Positions 1-8,957 are shown, counted from the stretch's first letter. The stretch: DNA of 64,000 bases from Parvibaculum indicum (GCF_011762095.1 NZ_JAASQO010000001.1:186001-250000), one strand, 5' to 3'. A program made the numbers and translations. Notes: a model not told the origin generated them from the letters alone.

Positions 1-1411
1 CGGTGCGGGCGGCTTCGCGCATTTCCTCCGCGCGCGGGGTTTCGGATTTGGTCCAGCGGTCCATCACCACGCAGGCGACGAGGTCGCCCGTGATGTTGAG
101 GCTGGCGCGGAAGCGCTCCAGGATGCGGTCGAGGCCGATGATGAGCGCGAGCCCCGTCAGCGGCACGCCGACGCTCGACAGCACCGAGGCAAGCACCACA
201 ATGCCGACGCCCGGCACGGCGGGCGTGCCGATGGAGGCGCCGACCGTGGTGGCGATGAGCGCGATCAGGACGCTCGCCGGCAGGTCGATCTGGTAGAGCT
301 GCGCCATGAAGATGGTCGCAAGCGCCTGATAAAGCGCGGTGCCGCCCATATTCATGGTCGCACCGAGCGGCACGATGAATTGCGAGAGCGAGGGCCGCAC
401 CTTCAGCACTTCCTCAGCCGTCTTCACCGTGACGGGCATGGTGGCGGCGGAAGAATTGGTGGAGAAGCCGAGCAGCAGCGGCTCGCGGATCGCCTTCAGC
501 ATGAAGACGGGCGAGCGACCGCCCAGCACCATCGCCGTCAGCAGATAGGCGACCAGCAGCACGAGCATGCCGAAGACGACGACGGCGGCATAGGCGACAA
601 GCCCCGTCAGCACGTCCGGCCCGGTCTTGATCATGACCTGCGCCAAAAGGCCGAACACGGCGACCGGCGCAAAGCGCATGACATTGGCGACGATGGCCAT
701 GCTGACTTCCTGCACCGAGCCCAGGAGCTCGAAAAGCGGCTTGGACGACGCCACCGGCACGCTCAAAAGCCCCACCCCCAGCACGATGGCGAAGATGACG
801 ATCTGGAGCATGTCGCCCCTAACGATGGAGCCGAGCGGATTGGAGGGCAGCACATCCGTGATCTTGCCGGGCAGCTCCTTCAGCCGGGCCGCCGGATCCT
901 CGTTCGCATCCTCTTTCGCCTTTTCGACCTCGGCGGCGACCATCTCGCCGACCGGGCCCTGAAGCTCGACCTGCGGCGCGACGGCGCGGTCCACATAATC
1001 GCCGGGCTTCAGCGTGAGGCCGATCACGATGCCGAGCACGGCGGCGGCAATCGTGGAGACGACGAAATAGACCCCGAGCCCCATGCCGGTGCTCTTGAGC
1101 TGGCGCACATCGGTCGCCGCCGCGATACCCCTGACGATGGAGGCCAGGATCAGCGGCACGACGATCATCTGGATGAAGACGAGAAAGAGATTGCCCGGCA
1201 GCGCCAGCCATTCGCCGAGCGCATTGGCGACCGGGAGGGACACGAACCCCGAATCGGGATTGAGGAAGAGACCGGTGGCGATGCCCAGCACCATGCCGAT
1301 CAGCACCTGCAGCCAGAGGCGGCCCCGGGTCAGCCGGTTGAGCGGATCGGTGAGGAATTTCAGGCTCTTGGGAGAGACGTTTTCCAGCGTGGAGAAGAGC
1401 TTTCCGAGCAT
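1..1411 (-). CDS. Dicarboxylate/amino acid:cation symporter (DAACS), C-terminus cut by window edge
   Basis: Sodium- or proton-coupled inner-membrane symporter for dicarboxylates or acidic amino acids, of the GltP/DctA family. About 470 residues are visible, starting MLGKLFSTLENV. The stop codon lies beyond base 1. The protein is hydrophobic throughout, with a charged loop around residues 160-180. The family signature elements are present in order: a serine-rich SSAATMPV reentrant loop near residue 317, GATMNMGGTALY near 349 and GTPAVPGVGIV near 392. These form the substrate and cation sites of the GltPh fold. The ATG at 1409-1411 fits the family's N-terminus. The closest same-strand neighbour upstream is glpX, separated by a repeat, so it is probably transcribed on its own. 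The substrate (glutamate, aspartate, succinate or other) cannot be told from sequence. Confidence 0.9.
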   Translation of the reverse strand, partial: MLGKLFSTLENVSPKSLKFLTDPLNRLTRGRLWLQVLIGMVLGIATGLFLNPDSGFVSLPVANALGEWLALPGNLFLVFIQMIVVPLILASIVRGIAAATDVRQLKSTGMGLGVYFVVSTIAAAVLGIVIGLTLKPGDYVDRAVAPQVELQGPVGEMVAAEVEKAKEDANEDPAARLKELPGKITDVLPSNPLGSIVRGDMLQIVIFAIVLGVGLLSVPVASSKPLFELLGSVQEVSMAIVANVMRFAPVAVFGLLAQVMIKTGPDVLTGLVAYAAVVVFGMLVLLVAYLLTAMVLGGRSPVFMLKAIREPLLLGFSTNSSAATMPVTVKTAEEVLKVRPSLSQFIVPLGATMNMGGTALYQALATIFMAQLYQIDLPASVLIALIATTVGASIGTPAVPGVGIVVLASVLSSVGVPLTGLALIIGLDRILERFRASLNITGDLVACVVMDRWTKSETPRAEEMREAART

Positions 1412-1508
1412 CGCACCGCCTTGTGGTTCCGGTTACCGGCTTCTAGACGATCATGCTGCCCCGGCCCTTGAGAAAGATCAAAGGGCGGGAGTGGTTCTCC
1501 ATGAAGGC

Positions 1509-1592
1509 GTCATTGCGAGCGCCAGCGAAGCAATCCAGAGCCCCGCGGCACGGGCTGGATTGCTTCGTCGGCTGCGCCTCCTCGCAATGACG
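1509..1592. repeat. Family A intergenic palindrome (copy A1)
   Basis: Imperfect inverted repeat with outer arms GTCATTGCGAG/CTCGCAATGAC and inner arms GAAGCAATCCAG/CTGGATTGCTTC. It lies between the symporter and glpX. Near-identical copies lie at 8781, 17347, 42763 and 49425, and a half copy at 4099. A transcript could fold into a long stem, so it may act as a 3' end or stability element. Confidence 0.85.
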
Positions 1593-1596
1593 AGGA

Positions 1597-2571
1597 TTAC
1601 TTGAACTTCTCGATGCTCGGATGGAAGGACTTCACCTGGCGGACCGTCTTGGTGGAGGAGCGCATCACGATGGAATGGGTGGTGATGCCGCCGCGCACAT
1701 TGTGGATACCGTCCAGCAGCCAGCCCGGCGTGACGCCGGTGGCGGCGAAGATGACGTCGCCCGAGGCCATTTCCTCAAGCTCGTATTTCTTGTTGAAATC
1801 CTCGACGCCCATTTTGGCGGCGCGGGACTTCTGCTCTTCCTTCTCGGTGACGAGACGGCCCTGCATCTGGCCGCCGATACAGCGCAGCGCCGCCGCCGCC
1901 AGTACGCCTTCCGGCGCGCCGCCCTGCCCCATATAGATATCGACGCCCGTATCGGGATCGGTGGTCGCGATCACGCCCGCCACGTCGCCATCGGTGATGA
2001 GCTGCACCCGGGCGCCCGCCTCGCGTACCTTGCGGATGATGTCGGCATGGCGCGGCCGGTCGAGAATGCAGGCCGTGATCTGTTCCACCGCCACGCCCTT
2101 TTCCTTGGCGAGCGCGCGGATATTGTCGACGGGGTCGGCATCGAGATCGACAAGGCCCTTGGGATAGCCGCCGCCAATGGCGATCTTGTCCATATAGGTG
2201 TCGGGCGCGTTGAGCAGCGTGCCGCCCTCCGCCGCCGCCAGCACGGCCATCGCATTCGGCATCGCCTTGGCGGTGAGCGTCGTGCCTTCCAGCGGATCGA
2301 GCGCGATGTCGACCGCCGGTCCCTTGCCCGTGCCGACCTTCTCGCCGATGTAGAGCATGGGCGCTTCGTCGCGCTCGCCCTCGCCGATCACCACGACGCC
2401 GTCGATGTCGAGGACGTTGAGTTCCTTGCGCATGGCATCGACCGCGGCCTGGTCGGCCTGCTTCTCGTCGCCCCGGCCTACCCAGAGCGACGACATGACA
2501 GCCGCGCGTTCCGTCACGCGCGCCATCTCCAGCGCCAGCATTCTGTTCAGACCTTTAGATTTCGCCGCCAT
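1597..2571 (-). CDS. glpX: Class II fructose-1,6-bisphosphatase (GlpX type)
   Basis: Hydrolyses fructose-1,6-bisphosphate (in some relatives also sedoheptulose-1,7-bisphosphate) for gluconeogenesis or pentose regeneration in the cytoplasm. The 324-residue product is full length for the family. It has the lithium-sensitive phosphatase motifs: GEGERDEAPM near residue 60 and the metal-binding DPLEGTT near residue 92. The ATG start follows the family pattern MxxKxxGLNRxLALE. The gene lies 63 bases downstream of hom on the same strand, an arrangement I recall from other alphaproteobacteria, so hom-glpX co-transcription is likely. Repeat A1 follows the stop within a few bases and may form the transcript end. 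Confidence 0.96.
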   Translation of the reverse strand: MAAKSKGLNRMLALEMARVTERAAVMSSLWVGRGDEKQADQAAVDAMRKELNVLDIDGVVVIGEGERDEAPMLYIGEKVGTGKGPAVDIALDPLEGTTLTAKAMPNAMAVLAAAEGGTLLNAPDTYMDKIAIGGGYPKGLVDLDADPVDNIRALAKEKGVAVEQITACILDRPRHADIIRKVREAGARVQLITDGDVAGVIATTDPDTGVDIYMGQGGAPEGVLAAAALRCIGGQMQGRLVTEKEEQKSRAAKMGVEDFNKKYELEEMASGDVIFAATGVTPGWLLDGIHNVRGGITTHSIVMRSSTKTVRQVKSFHPSIEKFK

Positions 2572-2634
2572 GCGGACCCCCGTCTAGTTCGCCCGGTCGC
2601 CGGGCATCAGGTTCAGACCAATTGTTTTATTCTT

Positions 2635-3963
2635 CTAGCGAAGCTCGCCATCCTCGATGCGGATCATCAACGGCTCGCCTGCCACATCTTCATGGGCCTT
2701 CAGCAGATCCATGGCGCGCACCATGGTCGCCTCGTCGCATTCATGCGTGACGAATACGACAGGAAGACGACCGCTGGCATCGCTGCCGCCCCCTTTCTTG
2801 TCCCCCTTCGGACCGCGCTGGACAATGCGTTCGATCGACACGGAGGCCTCCGCGAGCGCCTTTGTGATCGCCGCCATGCTGCCCGCCCGGTCCACCGCGC
2901 GCAGACGCAGATAATAGGCGCTCTTGTGTTGCGCCATGGCCGACGGGGCTTTCGCCTTCAGCCGGTCCACCGGCAACATAAAGGGCGAAACGACGAGACC
3001 GCGCGCAATATCGATCAGATCGGAGAGAACGGCGGAGGCCGTGGGCCCCTCGCCCGCGCCGCGGCCTTCCAGCACCGCATGGCCGATCCGGTCGCCATCG
3101 ACCGCCACCGCATTATAGACGCCGGAGACGGCGGCAAGCGGCGTGCCGACCGGCACGAGCGCGGGATGCACGCGCTGCACCAGCCCGTCGCCGATCTTCT
3201 CGGCAATGGCGAGCAGCCGGATCTTGTAGCCGAACTCGGCGGCGAAATGGATGTCGGTCGCGCTGATCGTCTCGATCCCCTCGATATGGACGGTATCGAA
3301 ATCGAGTTCGGTGCCGAAGGCGAGCGTGGCGAGGATCGCCAGCTTGTGCGCGGCGTCGATACCGCCGACATCGAAGCTCGGATCGGCCTCGGCATAGCCG
3401 AGATCCTGCGCGTCCTTCAGCACGTCGGCGAAGTCGCGGCCGGTTTCCTCCATCTCGGTGAGGATGTAGTTGCAGGTGCCGTTGAGAATGGCGTGGATGG
3501 AGGCGATCTCGTTCGCCGCCAGCCCCTCGCGCATCGCCTTGACGATGGGAATGCCGCCGGCCACCGCCGCCTCGTAATTGAGGGCGACGCCGCTGGCCTC
3601 CGCCAGCTTCGCAAGCGCGACGCCGTGATGGGCGACCATGGCCTTGTTGGCCGTGACGACATGCTTGCCGGATTTGAGCGCGGCCTCGGTGAGGTCTTTC
3701 GCGATGCCTTCCGAACCGCCGATGAGTTCGACCACGAGATCGATGTCGGAGGCGGCGGCCAGCGCCATCGGATCGTCTTCCCAGCGCATGGACGAAAGGT
3801 CCACGCCGCGATCCCTGTTGCGGTCGCGCGCGCTGACGGCCACGACCTCGACCGAACGCCCGCACACGGCGGTTAGCCTGTCGCCCTGGGCGGCCAGTAT
3901 CTTGAGCACGCCCGCGCCAACCGTTCCGAGCCCTGCGACCCCTATCCTCAATGCCTCGCTCAA
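2635..3963 (-). CDS. hom: Homoserine dehydrogenase
   Basis: NAD(P)-dependent reduction of aspartate-4-semialdehyde to homoserine, on the way to threonine and methionine. The protein is 442 residues. It opens with a Rossmann motif GVAGLGTVGAGV, continues with the substrate-binding catalytic core (EAAVAGGIPIVK, then GTCNYILTEM) and ends in an ACT domain (about residues 345-420, SAYYLRLRAVDRAG), which in this family mediates threonine feedback. The start is TTG at 3963, preceded by GAGG with a 4-base spacer; no ATG lies near the Rossmann strand. An insertion (GPKGDKKGGGSD) inside the ACT region is rich in Gly and Lys. metY, which acts on O-acetylhomoserine, lies 16 kb away. Confidence 0.96.
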   Translation of the reverse strand: MSEALRIGVAGLGTVGAGVLKILAAQGDRLTAVCGRSVEVVAVSARDRNRDRGVDLSSMRWEDDPMALAAASDIDLVVELIGGSEGIAKDLTEAALKSGKHVVTANKAMVAHHGVALAKLAEASGVALNYEAAVAGGIPIVKAMREGLAANEIASIHAILNGTCNYILTEMEETGRDFADVLKDAQDLGYAEADPSFDVGGIDAAHKLAILATLAFGTELDFDTVHIEGIETISATDIHFAAEFGYKIRLLAIAEKIGDGLVQRVHPALVPVGTPLAAVSGVYNAVAVDGDRIGHAVLEGRGAGEGPTASAVLSDLIDIARGLVVSPFMLPVDRLKAKAPSAMAQHKSAYYLRLRAVDRAGSMAAITKALAEASVSIERIVQRGPKGDKKGGGSDASGRLPVVFVTHECDEATMVRAMDLLKAHEDVAGEPLMIRIEDGELR

Positions 3964-4009
3964 AACGCCTCGCTTAGTCTTTCATTCTACTTCTGTTATT
4001 GCCGCCATG

Positions 4010-4100
4010 CTTCGAGACGCGGCTTCGCCGCTCCTCAGCATGAGGTTTGTCGTTGTCGGCCCTCATCCCGAGGAGGGCCGCAGGCCCGTCTCGAAGGATG
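4010..4100. repeat. Family C intergenic palindrome (copy C1)
   Basis: Two inverted arms, TTCGAGACGCGG...CCTCAGCATGAGG and CCTCATCCCGAGGAGG...CCCGTCTCGAAGG, separated by a short loop. A second copy, in the opposite arm order, is at 18617. It sits between the aminotransferase and hom and runs directly into half copy A2. Confidence 0.8.
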
Positions 4101-4134
4101 GATTGCTTCGGCGCATTCGCGCCTCGCAATGACG
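4099..4134. repeat. Half copy of family A (A2) fused to C1
   Basis: Only the right half of family A is present (GGATTGCTTCGG...CTCGCAATGACG). It begins at the last bases of C1, which suggests one element inserted into, or recombined with, the other. Confidence 0.7.
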
Positions 4135-4153
4135 CCTGATCCATTTCCAAACT

Positions 4154-5413
4154 CTACGACCGGCCCGCCCGCGTGGCGCTGGGATGGTCCACGACCTTGC
4201 CGCTTTCGGCCTCGTAATCGGCCAGGATCCTGTCGGCGTTCTGCATGAACTTCTTCACGCTGCGCGCGGCCTGACGGATGCGCTGCTCGTTCTCGACAAG
4301 GCCGAGGCGCACATGGCCGTCGCCATACTCGCCGAAGCCGATACCGGGCGCCACGGCAACATCCGCATGCTGAAGAAGCAGCGTAGTGAAGGCGAGCGAG
4401 CCCAGATGCGCGAACTTCTCCGGAATGGGAGACCAGGCGAACATGGTGGCGGGCGGCGCGGGAATGTCCCAGCCCGCGCGCGACATGCTCTCGACCAGAA
4501 CGTCGCGCCGCGTCTCATAGGTCTTGCGGATTTCCTCCACGCATTCCCACGGCCCGTTGAGCGCGGCGGCGGCCGCGACCTGTACCGGCGTGAACGCGCC
4601 ATAGTCCAGATAGGACTTCACGCGGCCAAGCGCGCCGATGAGCTTTTCATTGCCGACGGCAAAACCCATGCGCCAGCCCGGCATGGAGAAGGTCTTGGAG
4701 AGCGAAGTGAACTCCACCGTGCGCTCCATCGCGCCCGGCACCTCCAGGACGGATGGCGGCGGGGTCGCATCGTCGAAATAGATCTCGGCATAGGCGAGAT
4801 CGGAAATCAGATACATGTCGTGGCGCGCGCAGAAGGCGACGACTTCCTTGTAGAAGTCGAGGCTGGCGACCTGCGCCGTCGGGTTCGACGGGTAGTTGAT
4901 GACGAGCGCGATGGGCTTGGGCACCGAATGGCGCACGGCGCGCTCCGCGCTGGCGAAAAAATCGCCCTCGACATCCATCGGAATGTTGCGGATGACGGCC
5001 CCCGAAATGATGAAGCCGAAGGCATGGATCGGGTAGCTGGGGTTCGGCACCAGGATCACGTCGCCCGGCGCGGTGATGGCCTGGGCGAGGTTCGCCAGCC
5101 CCTCCTTGGAGCCGAGCGTGGCGATGATCTGGCTTTCCGGATCGAGCGTCACACCGAAACGGCGCTTGTAATAGGCGGCCTGGGCCCGGCGCAGCCCCGG
5201 AATGCCGCGCGAGGAGGAATAGCGGTGGGTGCGCGGGTCGCGCACCGTCTCCACCAGCTTTTCCACGATATGGGGCGGCGTCGGCATGTCCGGATTGCCC
5301 ATGCCGAAATCGATGATGTCACGCCCCTGTGCCCTCGCCTCGGCCTTGAGCTTGTTGACCACTTCAAAGACGTAGGGCGGCAGACGTTTGATACGGTGAA
5401 ATTCTTCGCTCAT
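4154..5413 (-). CDS. PLP-dependent class I/II aminotransferase (AlaC/LL-DAP aminotransferase-like)
   Basis: Fold-type I aminotransferase of 419 residues. It has the substrate-proximal GMGNPDMPTP near residue 40, the NYPSNPTAQ loop, and a Schiff-base lysine in SLSKTFSMPGWRMGF. Relatives are annotated as glutamate-pyruvate aminotransferase (AlaC) or LL-diaminopimelate aminotransferase, and sequence alone does not decide. The gene is upstream of hom on the same strand, but 190 bases with repeats C1 and A2 lie between, so co-transcription is doubtful. The ATG at 5411-5413 begins the usual MSEEFxRIKRLPPYVF opening. Confidence 0.88.
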   Translation of the reverse strand: MSEEFHRIKRLPPYVFEVVNKLKAEARAQGRDIIDFGMGNPDMPTPPHIVEKLVETVRDPRTHRYSSSRGIPGLRRAQAAYYKRRFGVTLDPESQIIATLGSKEGLANLAQAITAPGDVILVPNPSYPIHAFGFIISGAVIRNIPMDVEGDFFASAERAVRHSVPKPIALVINYPSNPTAQVASLDFYKEVVAFCARHDMYLISDLAYAEIYFDDATPPPSVLEVPGAMERTVEFTSLSKTFSMPGWRMGFAVGNEKLIGALGRVKSYLDYGAFTPVQVAAAAALNGPWECVEEIRKTYETRRDVLVESMSRAGWDIPAPPATMFAWSPIPEKFAHLGSLAFTTLLLQHADVAVAPGIGFGEYGDGHVRLGLVENEQRIRQAARSVKKFMQNADRILADYEAESGKVVDHPSATRAGRS

Positions 5414-5598
5414 GGCTCAATCCAGTGGCGCCGGGGGCGGGTTTGCGCGCCGGCTGCCGGTTCAAATCCCTCCAGCCCGGCCCGCGAGGGTGCGACTCGT
5501 GACGTTCGGACGCGCGGAAAGGCTTGGGTTCAGGGCGCTTCTTATAGCTTCAACTTGCCGCCGCGACCATGCAAATTCACAGCGCGGCACATGGGATA

Positions 5599-5623
5599 AA
5601 TCCACCCGAATTGCGGGTGGATT
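5599..5623 (-). terminator. Hairpin downstream of the lipoprotein gene
   Basis: Ten-base-pair stem AATCCACCCG/CGGGTGGATT with a 5-base loop, about 70 bases past the stop of the minus-strand lipoprotein gene. Only a short T-rich tail follows on the minus strand, so termination is plausible rather than certain. Confidence 0.5.
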
Positions 5624-5692
5624 ATGACGGGAAAGCGCCGGGATCGGGGCCGGAACGTCCGCCCCGGCCGGCCCGGACGCCGCCGCCCGGAC

Positions 5693-6325
5693 TTAGCGGG
5701 CCACCTCGGCGGTCCGGCTGACCTGCTGGCCGGCGGGCGCCACGTCCACGTCGCCGGTGGGCGCGGCGGCGATGTTCTCGTCCTCGCCGGTGGGGGCCGA
5801 CGCGGCTTCTGCCGCGGCAACCGCGTCCTCGTCCGCGCCGTCCGACGGCTTCTGAAGTGCGGCGAAGCTGTCGTGACCGCCCCGCCCGGGCATCGGAATG
5901 GCGCCCTTGGCGTCATATTCGGACTGCTTTTCCATATCTTCCATGGAGCTTTCCGGCACGTCCTTCAGCTCGGGCACCGGGCTCGGCTTCACCGCCTCCG
6001 GCGCGGGCGCGGGCGGCTCGGTCCCGCCCCGCAGCGCCTGGTCGGAATGCATCGCGTTCTTGCGGTCGGAAACGAGGCCCTCGGCGATGTCCTCGCGCTC
6101 ATCGAGCGAGGTGGTGACCGGGGCCTGGCCCGGCACGTCCTTCAGATCGGGATAGTTTTCATTGGAGGTCGCGGGCGCGGGCGGCTCGTCGCCGCCGAAG
6201 ATGCCGCAACCCGCCAGCGTGGCAGCAAGAAGAATCGCGGCGCCCGCGCGGGTAATGGCGGTATGCCTGGCGGCCATCCGCCCCTCGCCGCCGATTGAAC
6301 GCCCTGCCACTTTGCCGATCTTCAT
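5693..6325 (-). CDS. Predicted lipoprotein of unknown function
   Basis: The 210-residue product has a signal peptide with a lipobox (LLAATLAGC, Cys at residue 40) and no enzymatic motif I recognise. The mature part is acidic, rich in Pro, Ala, Glu and Asp, and probably disordered. It contains two LKDVP motifs (in YPDLKDVPG and VPELKDVPE), the first followed by a segment (DEREDIAEGLVSDRKNA) that I recall from other alphaproteobacterial envelope lipoproteins. Start chosen at 6325 because GGGAGAA lies 5 bases upstream. The internal ATG at 6277, also preceded by GAGGGG, would give a more usual 24-residue signal peptide and a 194-residue protein. It stands alone between the aminotransferase and divergent phaC. 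Confidence 0.72.
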   Translation of the reverse strand: MKIGKVAGRSIGGEGRMAARHTAITRAGAAILLAATLAGCGIFGGDEPPAPATSNENYPDLKDVPGQAPVTTSLDEREDIAEGLVSDRKNAMHSDQALRGGTEPPAPAPEAVKPSPVPELKDVPESSMEDMEKQSEYDAKGAIPMPGRGGHDSFAALQKPSDGADEDAVAAAEAASAPTGEDENIAAAPTGDVDVAPAGQQVSRTAEVAR

Positions 6326-6590
6326 TGTCTTCTCCCTGACTTGCCGCAACGGACCGCCCCGCCCGCTGCCAAATTCCTGCAACATCTATCGAATATGCCG
6401 ATTTCTCGCCGCCTCACCCCTTGGCGCGGGACGCACTCTGCGCTTCAATCGGCAGGCGGCAGAGAATGTACAGTAAAGCACCAACCGGCGAAACCGGAAC
6501 GCCCCGCAGGCGGGCGCACAATGGACGAGAGCCCCACGCAAGGGAGCGTCCCTGAAATCCACCCCCCGAACACGAGGGATCGGAACACAC

Positions 6591-8771
6591 ATGACCGATA
6601 CGGCGTCGAGCAGCTCAAAATCCGCCACTGCCTCCGAAAAAGCCGACAAGACCGCGCCTGCCGGGAACGAGCCCGCGAAACAGGCCGCCGAAACCGCCGC
6701 CCCGTCGGCCACCAGGTCCACCGCCAAGACCACCAAAAGCGCCAAATCCGCCAATGCGGGAAAGAGCGCTCCGAAGAAGAAGGCGGCCGCGGCCGGCAAG
6801 AAATCTACCGCGAAGGCCGCCGCCAGGCCGGAAAAGAAGGCCGCGAAGAAGGCGGAGCAGCCCGTAAAGCCGGAAGCCAAATCCGGGCAGAGCAAGGCCG
6901 GCAGCGACAAGCCCGGCGCGGACAAGGCGGCGTCGGGCAAGGCGGCTCCGGGCAAGGACGAGCCGAAATCGGCCAATCGCTCCTTCCAGGACTATCCGAT
7001 GCCGGATATGGCCGAAATGGCCATCAACCTCATTCAGGCCGCGACCTATGGCCAGAAGGCCGCCCGCCTGCTGATGAAGAACGAGGAGACCTCCGATTTC
7101 GGCGGCGCCCTCTCCGACCTTCGCCGCGTGGGCGAAACCCTGATGGAGGTCGCCTCCGGCTATATGCGCGACCCCTTCAAGCTGGTCGAGGCGCAGGCCG
7201 CCCTCTGGGAAGGCTATTTCAACCTCGCCAACGCCATGACGCGGCGGATGATGGGCGAACCCGTGGCGCCGCTGGCCGAGCCCGCCCGCTCGGACAAGCG
7301 CTTCCGCGACCCCGACTGGCAGGAGAACCTCGTCTTCGACGTGATGAAGCAGGCCTATCTGCTGACCGCGAAATGGCTCGTCGACCAGGTGGAACAGACC
7401 GACGGGCTGGACCGGCACACGCGCCAGAAGGCCGACTTCTATATGCGCCAGCTCTCCAACGCGATCTCGCCGTCGAACTTCCCCATCACCAATCCGGAAA
7501 TCCTGCGCACGACGCTGGCCACCAATGCCGAAAACCTCGCCAAGGGCATGAAGCATCTTTTCGAGGATGTGGACCGGGGGCATGGCAAGCTGCAAATCCA
7601 GCAGACGGATATGTCGGCCTTCGAGCTCGGCAAGAACATCGCGCTGACGCCAGGCAAGGTCGTCTACCAGAACGAGCTGATGCAGCTCATCCAGTACGAG
7701 CCGACGACGGAAACCGTGCACAGGACGCCGCTGCTCATCTTCCCGCCCTGGATCAACAAATATTACATCCTCGACCTGACGCCGCAGAAATCGCTCATCA
7801 AATATTGCGTCGACAACGGATACACCGTCTTCGTCGCAAGCTGGGTGAACCCGGATGCGCGCCTCGCCATGAAGACCTTCGAGGACTACATGTATGAAGG
7901 CGTCTATGCCGCGCTCGACGCGGTGGAACAGGCGACCGGCGAAAACGAAGTCAACACGGTCGGCTATTGCATCGGCGGCACGCTGCTCGCCTCCTCGCTC
8001 GCCCATATGGCGGCCAAGGGCGACAAGCGCATCAAGTCGGCGACCTTCCTCGTCGCGCAGGTGGACTTTTCCGAAGCGGGCGATCTGCAGGTCTTCATCG
8101 ACGAGGACCAGATTTCCGAAATCGAAAAGGAGATGAAGCAGAAAGGCGGCTATCTGAAGGGGTCGACCATGGCCAACACCTTCAACATGCTGCGCTCCAA
8201 CGACCTGATCTGGAACTACGTCGTCAACAACTACATGCTGGGCCGCGAACCCATGCCCTTCGACATTCTCTACTGGAATGCCGATGCGACGCGGCTGCCC
8301 GCCGCCATGCATGTGTTCTATATGCGGCAATGCTATCTGGAGAACCGCCTCTCCAGGGGCGAAATGGTGCTGGGCGGCGAGAAGCTCGATCTCACGAAGA
8401 TCAGCATACCGACTTATCTGCAGTCGAGCCGCGAAGACCACATCTCGCCCTTCAACTCCGTCTACAAGGCGACGAAGCTCTTTTCCGGGCCGATGCGCTT
8501 CATCGTGGCGGGCTCCGGCCATATCGCGGGCGTCATCAACCCGCCGCTGGCGAACAAATATTATTATCTCACCAATGAGGAGTTCCCGGAGTCGCCCTAT
8601 GTGTGGGCCGACACCGCCGAACAGCATCCCGGCTCCTGGTGGCCGGACTGGGTGGAATGGCTCGACGAGAAATCCGGCGACATGATCCCCGCCCGCGCAC
8701 CGGGCGACGGCAAGCTCGACGTGATCGAAGAAGCGCCGGGGTCTTACGTGACGGTGAAGTCGGAGGATTGA
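6591..8771 (+). CDS. phaC: Class I poly(3-hydroxyalkanoate) synthase with long Lys/Ala-rich N-terminal extension
   Basis: Polymerises 3-hydroxyacyl-CoA into PHA on the granule surface. The 726-residue protein has the PhaC N-terminal domain (about residues 130-330) and an alpha/beta-hydrolase core. The lipase-like box is GYCIGG, with catalytic Cys460, the Asp in SREDHISPF and the His in GSGHIAGV. Class I synthases are usually near 590 residues. The excess is residues 1-128, a low-complexity Lys/Ala/Pro/Ser tail resembling histone H1-like or PhaF-type tails. The ATG at 6591 is kept because the tail is in frame with no better ribosome site downstream; GGAA lies 6-7 bases before it. No phaA, phaB or phasin gene is adjacent. 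Confidence 0.95.
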   Translation: MTDTASSSSKSATASEKADKTAPAGNEPAKQAAETAAPSATRSTAKTTKSAKSANAGKSAPKKKAAAAGKKSTAKAAARPEKKAAKKAEQPVKPEAKSGQSKAGSDKPGADKAASGKAAPGKDEPKSANRSFQDYPMPDMAEMAINLIQAATYGQKAARLLMKNEETSDFGGALSDLRRVGETLMEVASGYMRDPFKLVEAQAALWEGYFNLANAMTRRMMGEPVAPLAEPARSDKRFRDPDWQENLVFDVMKQAYLLTAKWLVDQVEQTDGLDRHTRQKADFYMRQLSNAISPSNFPITNPEILRTTLATNAENLAKGMKHLFEDVDRGHGKLQIQQTDMSAFELGKNIALTPGKVVYQNELMQLIQYEPTTETVHRTPLLIFPPWINKYYILDLTPQKSLIKYCVDNGYTVFVASWVNPDARLAMKTFEDYMYEGVYAALDAVEQATGENEVNTVGYCIGGTLLASSLAHMAAKGDKRIKSATFLVAQVDFSEAGDLQVFIDEDQISEIEKEMKQKGGYLKGSTMANTFNMLRSNDLIWNYVVNNYMLGREPMPFDILYWNADATRLPAAMHVFYMRQCYLENRLSRGEMVLGGEKLDLTKISIPTYLQSSREDHISPFNSVYKATKLFSGPMRFIVAGSGHIAGVINPPLANKYYYLTNEEFPESPYVWADTAEQHPGSWWPDWVEWLDEKSGDMIPARAPGDGKLDVIEEAPGSYVTVKSED

Positions 8772-8780
8772 GGCGTCGCC

Positions 8781-8862
8781 GTCATTGCGAGGCGCAGAGC
8801 GACGAAGCAATCCAGCGCTGAGGTTGCCGCTTCTGGATTGCTTCGCTGCGCTCGCAATGACG
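8781..8862. repeat. Family A intergenic palindrome (copy A3)
   Basis: Full copy with GTCATTGCGAG/CTCGCAATGAC outer arms and GAAGCAATCCAG/CTGGATTGCTTC inner arms, ten bases after the phaC stop codon. It is followed immediately by family B copy B1. Confidence 0.85.
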
Positions 8863-8869
8863 AAAGAAT

Positions 8870-8955
8870 GTCGTCCCGGCACTTGTTGCCGGGACCCACT
8901 CGCAATAGTCGCCTGCCGAAAGGCCAATGGGTCCCGGCTTTCGCCGGGATGACAT
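8870..8955. repeat. Family B intergenic palindrome (copy B1)
   Basis: Two hairpins in tandem: CCCGGCACTTGTTGCCGGG on the left and CCCGGCTTTCGCCGGG on the right, bounded by GTCGTC and GATGACA, with the ACCCA/TGGGT inner palindrome. The convergent methyltransferase gene ends three bases beyond it. Confidence 0.85.
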
Positions 8956-8957
8956 TG

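Noticed and set aside
1621-3876. 751-codon plus-strand open frame
   Set aside because: It is the antisense shadow of glpX and hom; its composition is Arg/His/Asp-rich without recognisable protein features.
5450-5490. tRNA-like T-arm (GGTTCAAATCC) upstream of the aminotransferase
   Set aside because: No matching acceptor stem, D-arm or anticodon arm can be drawn around it.
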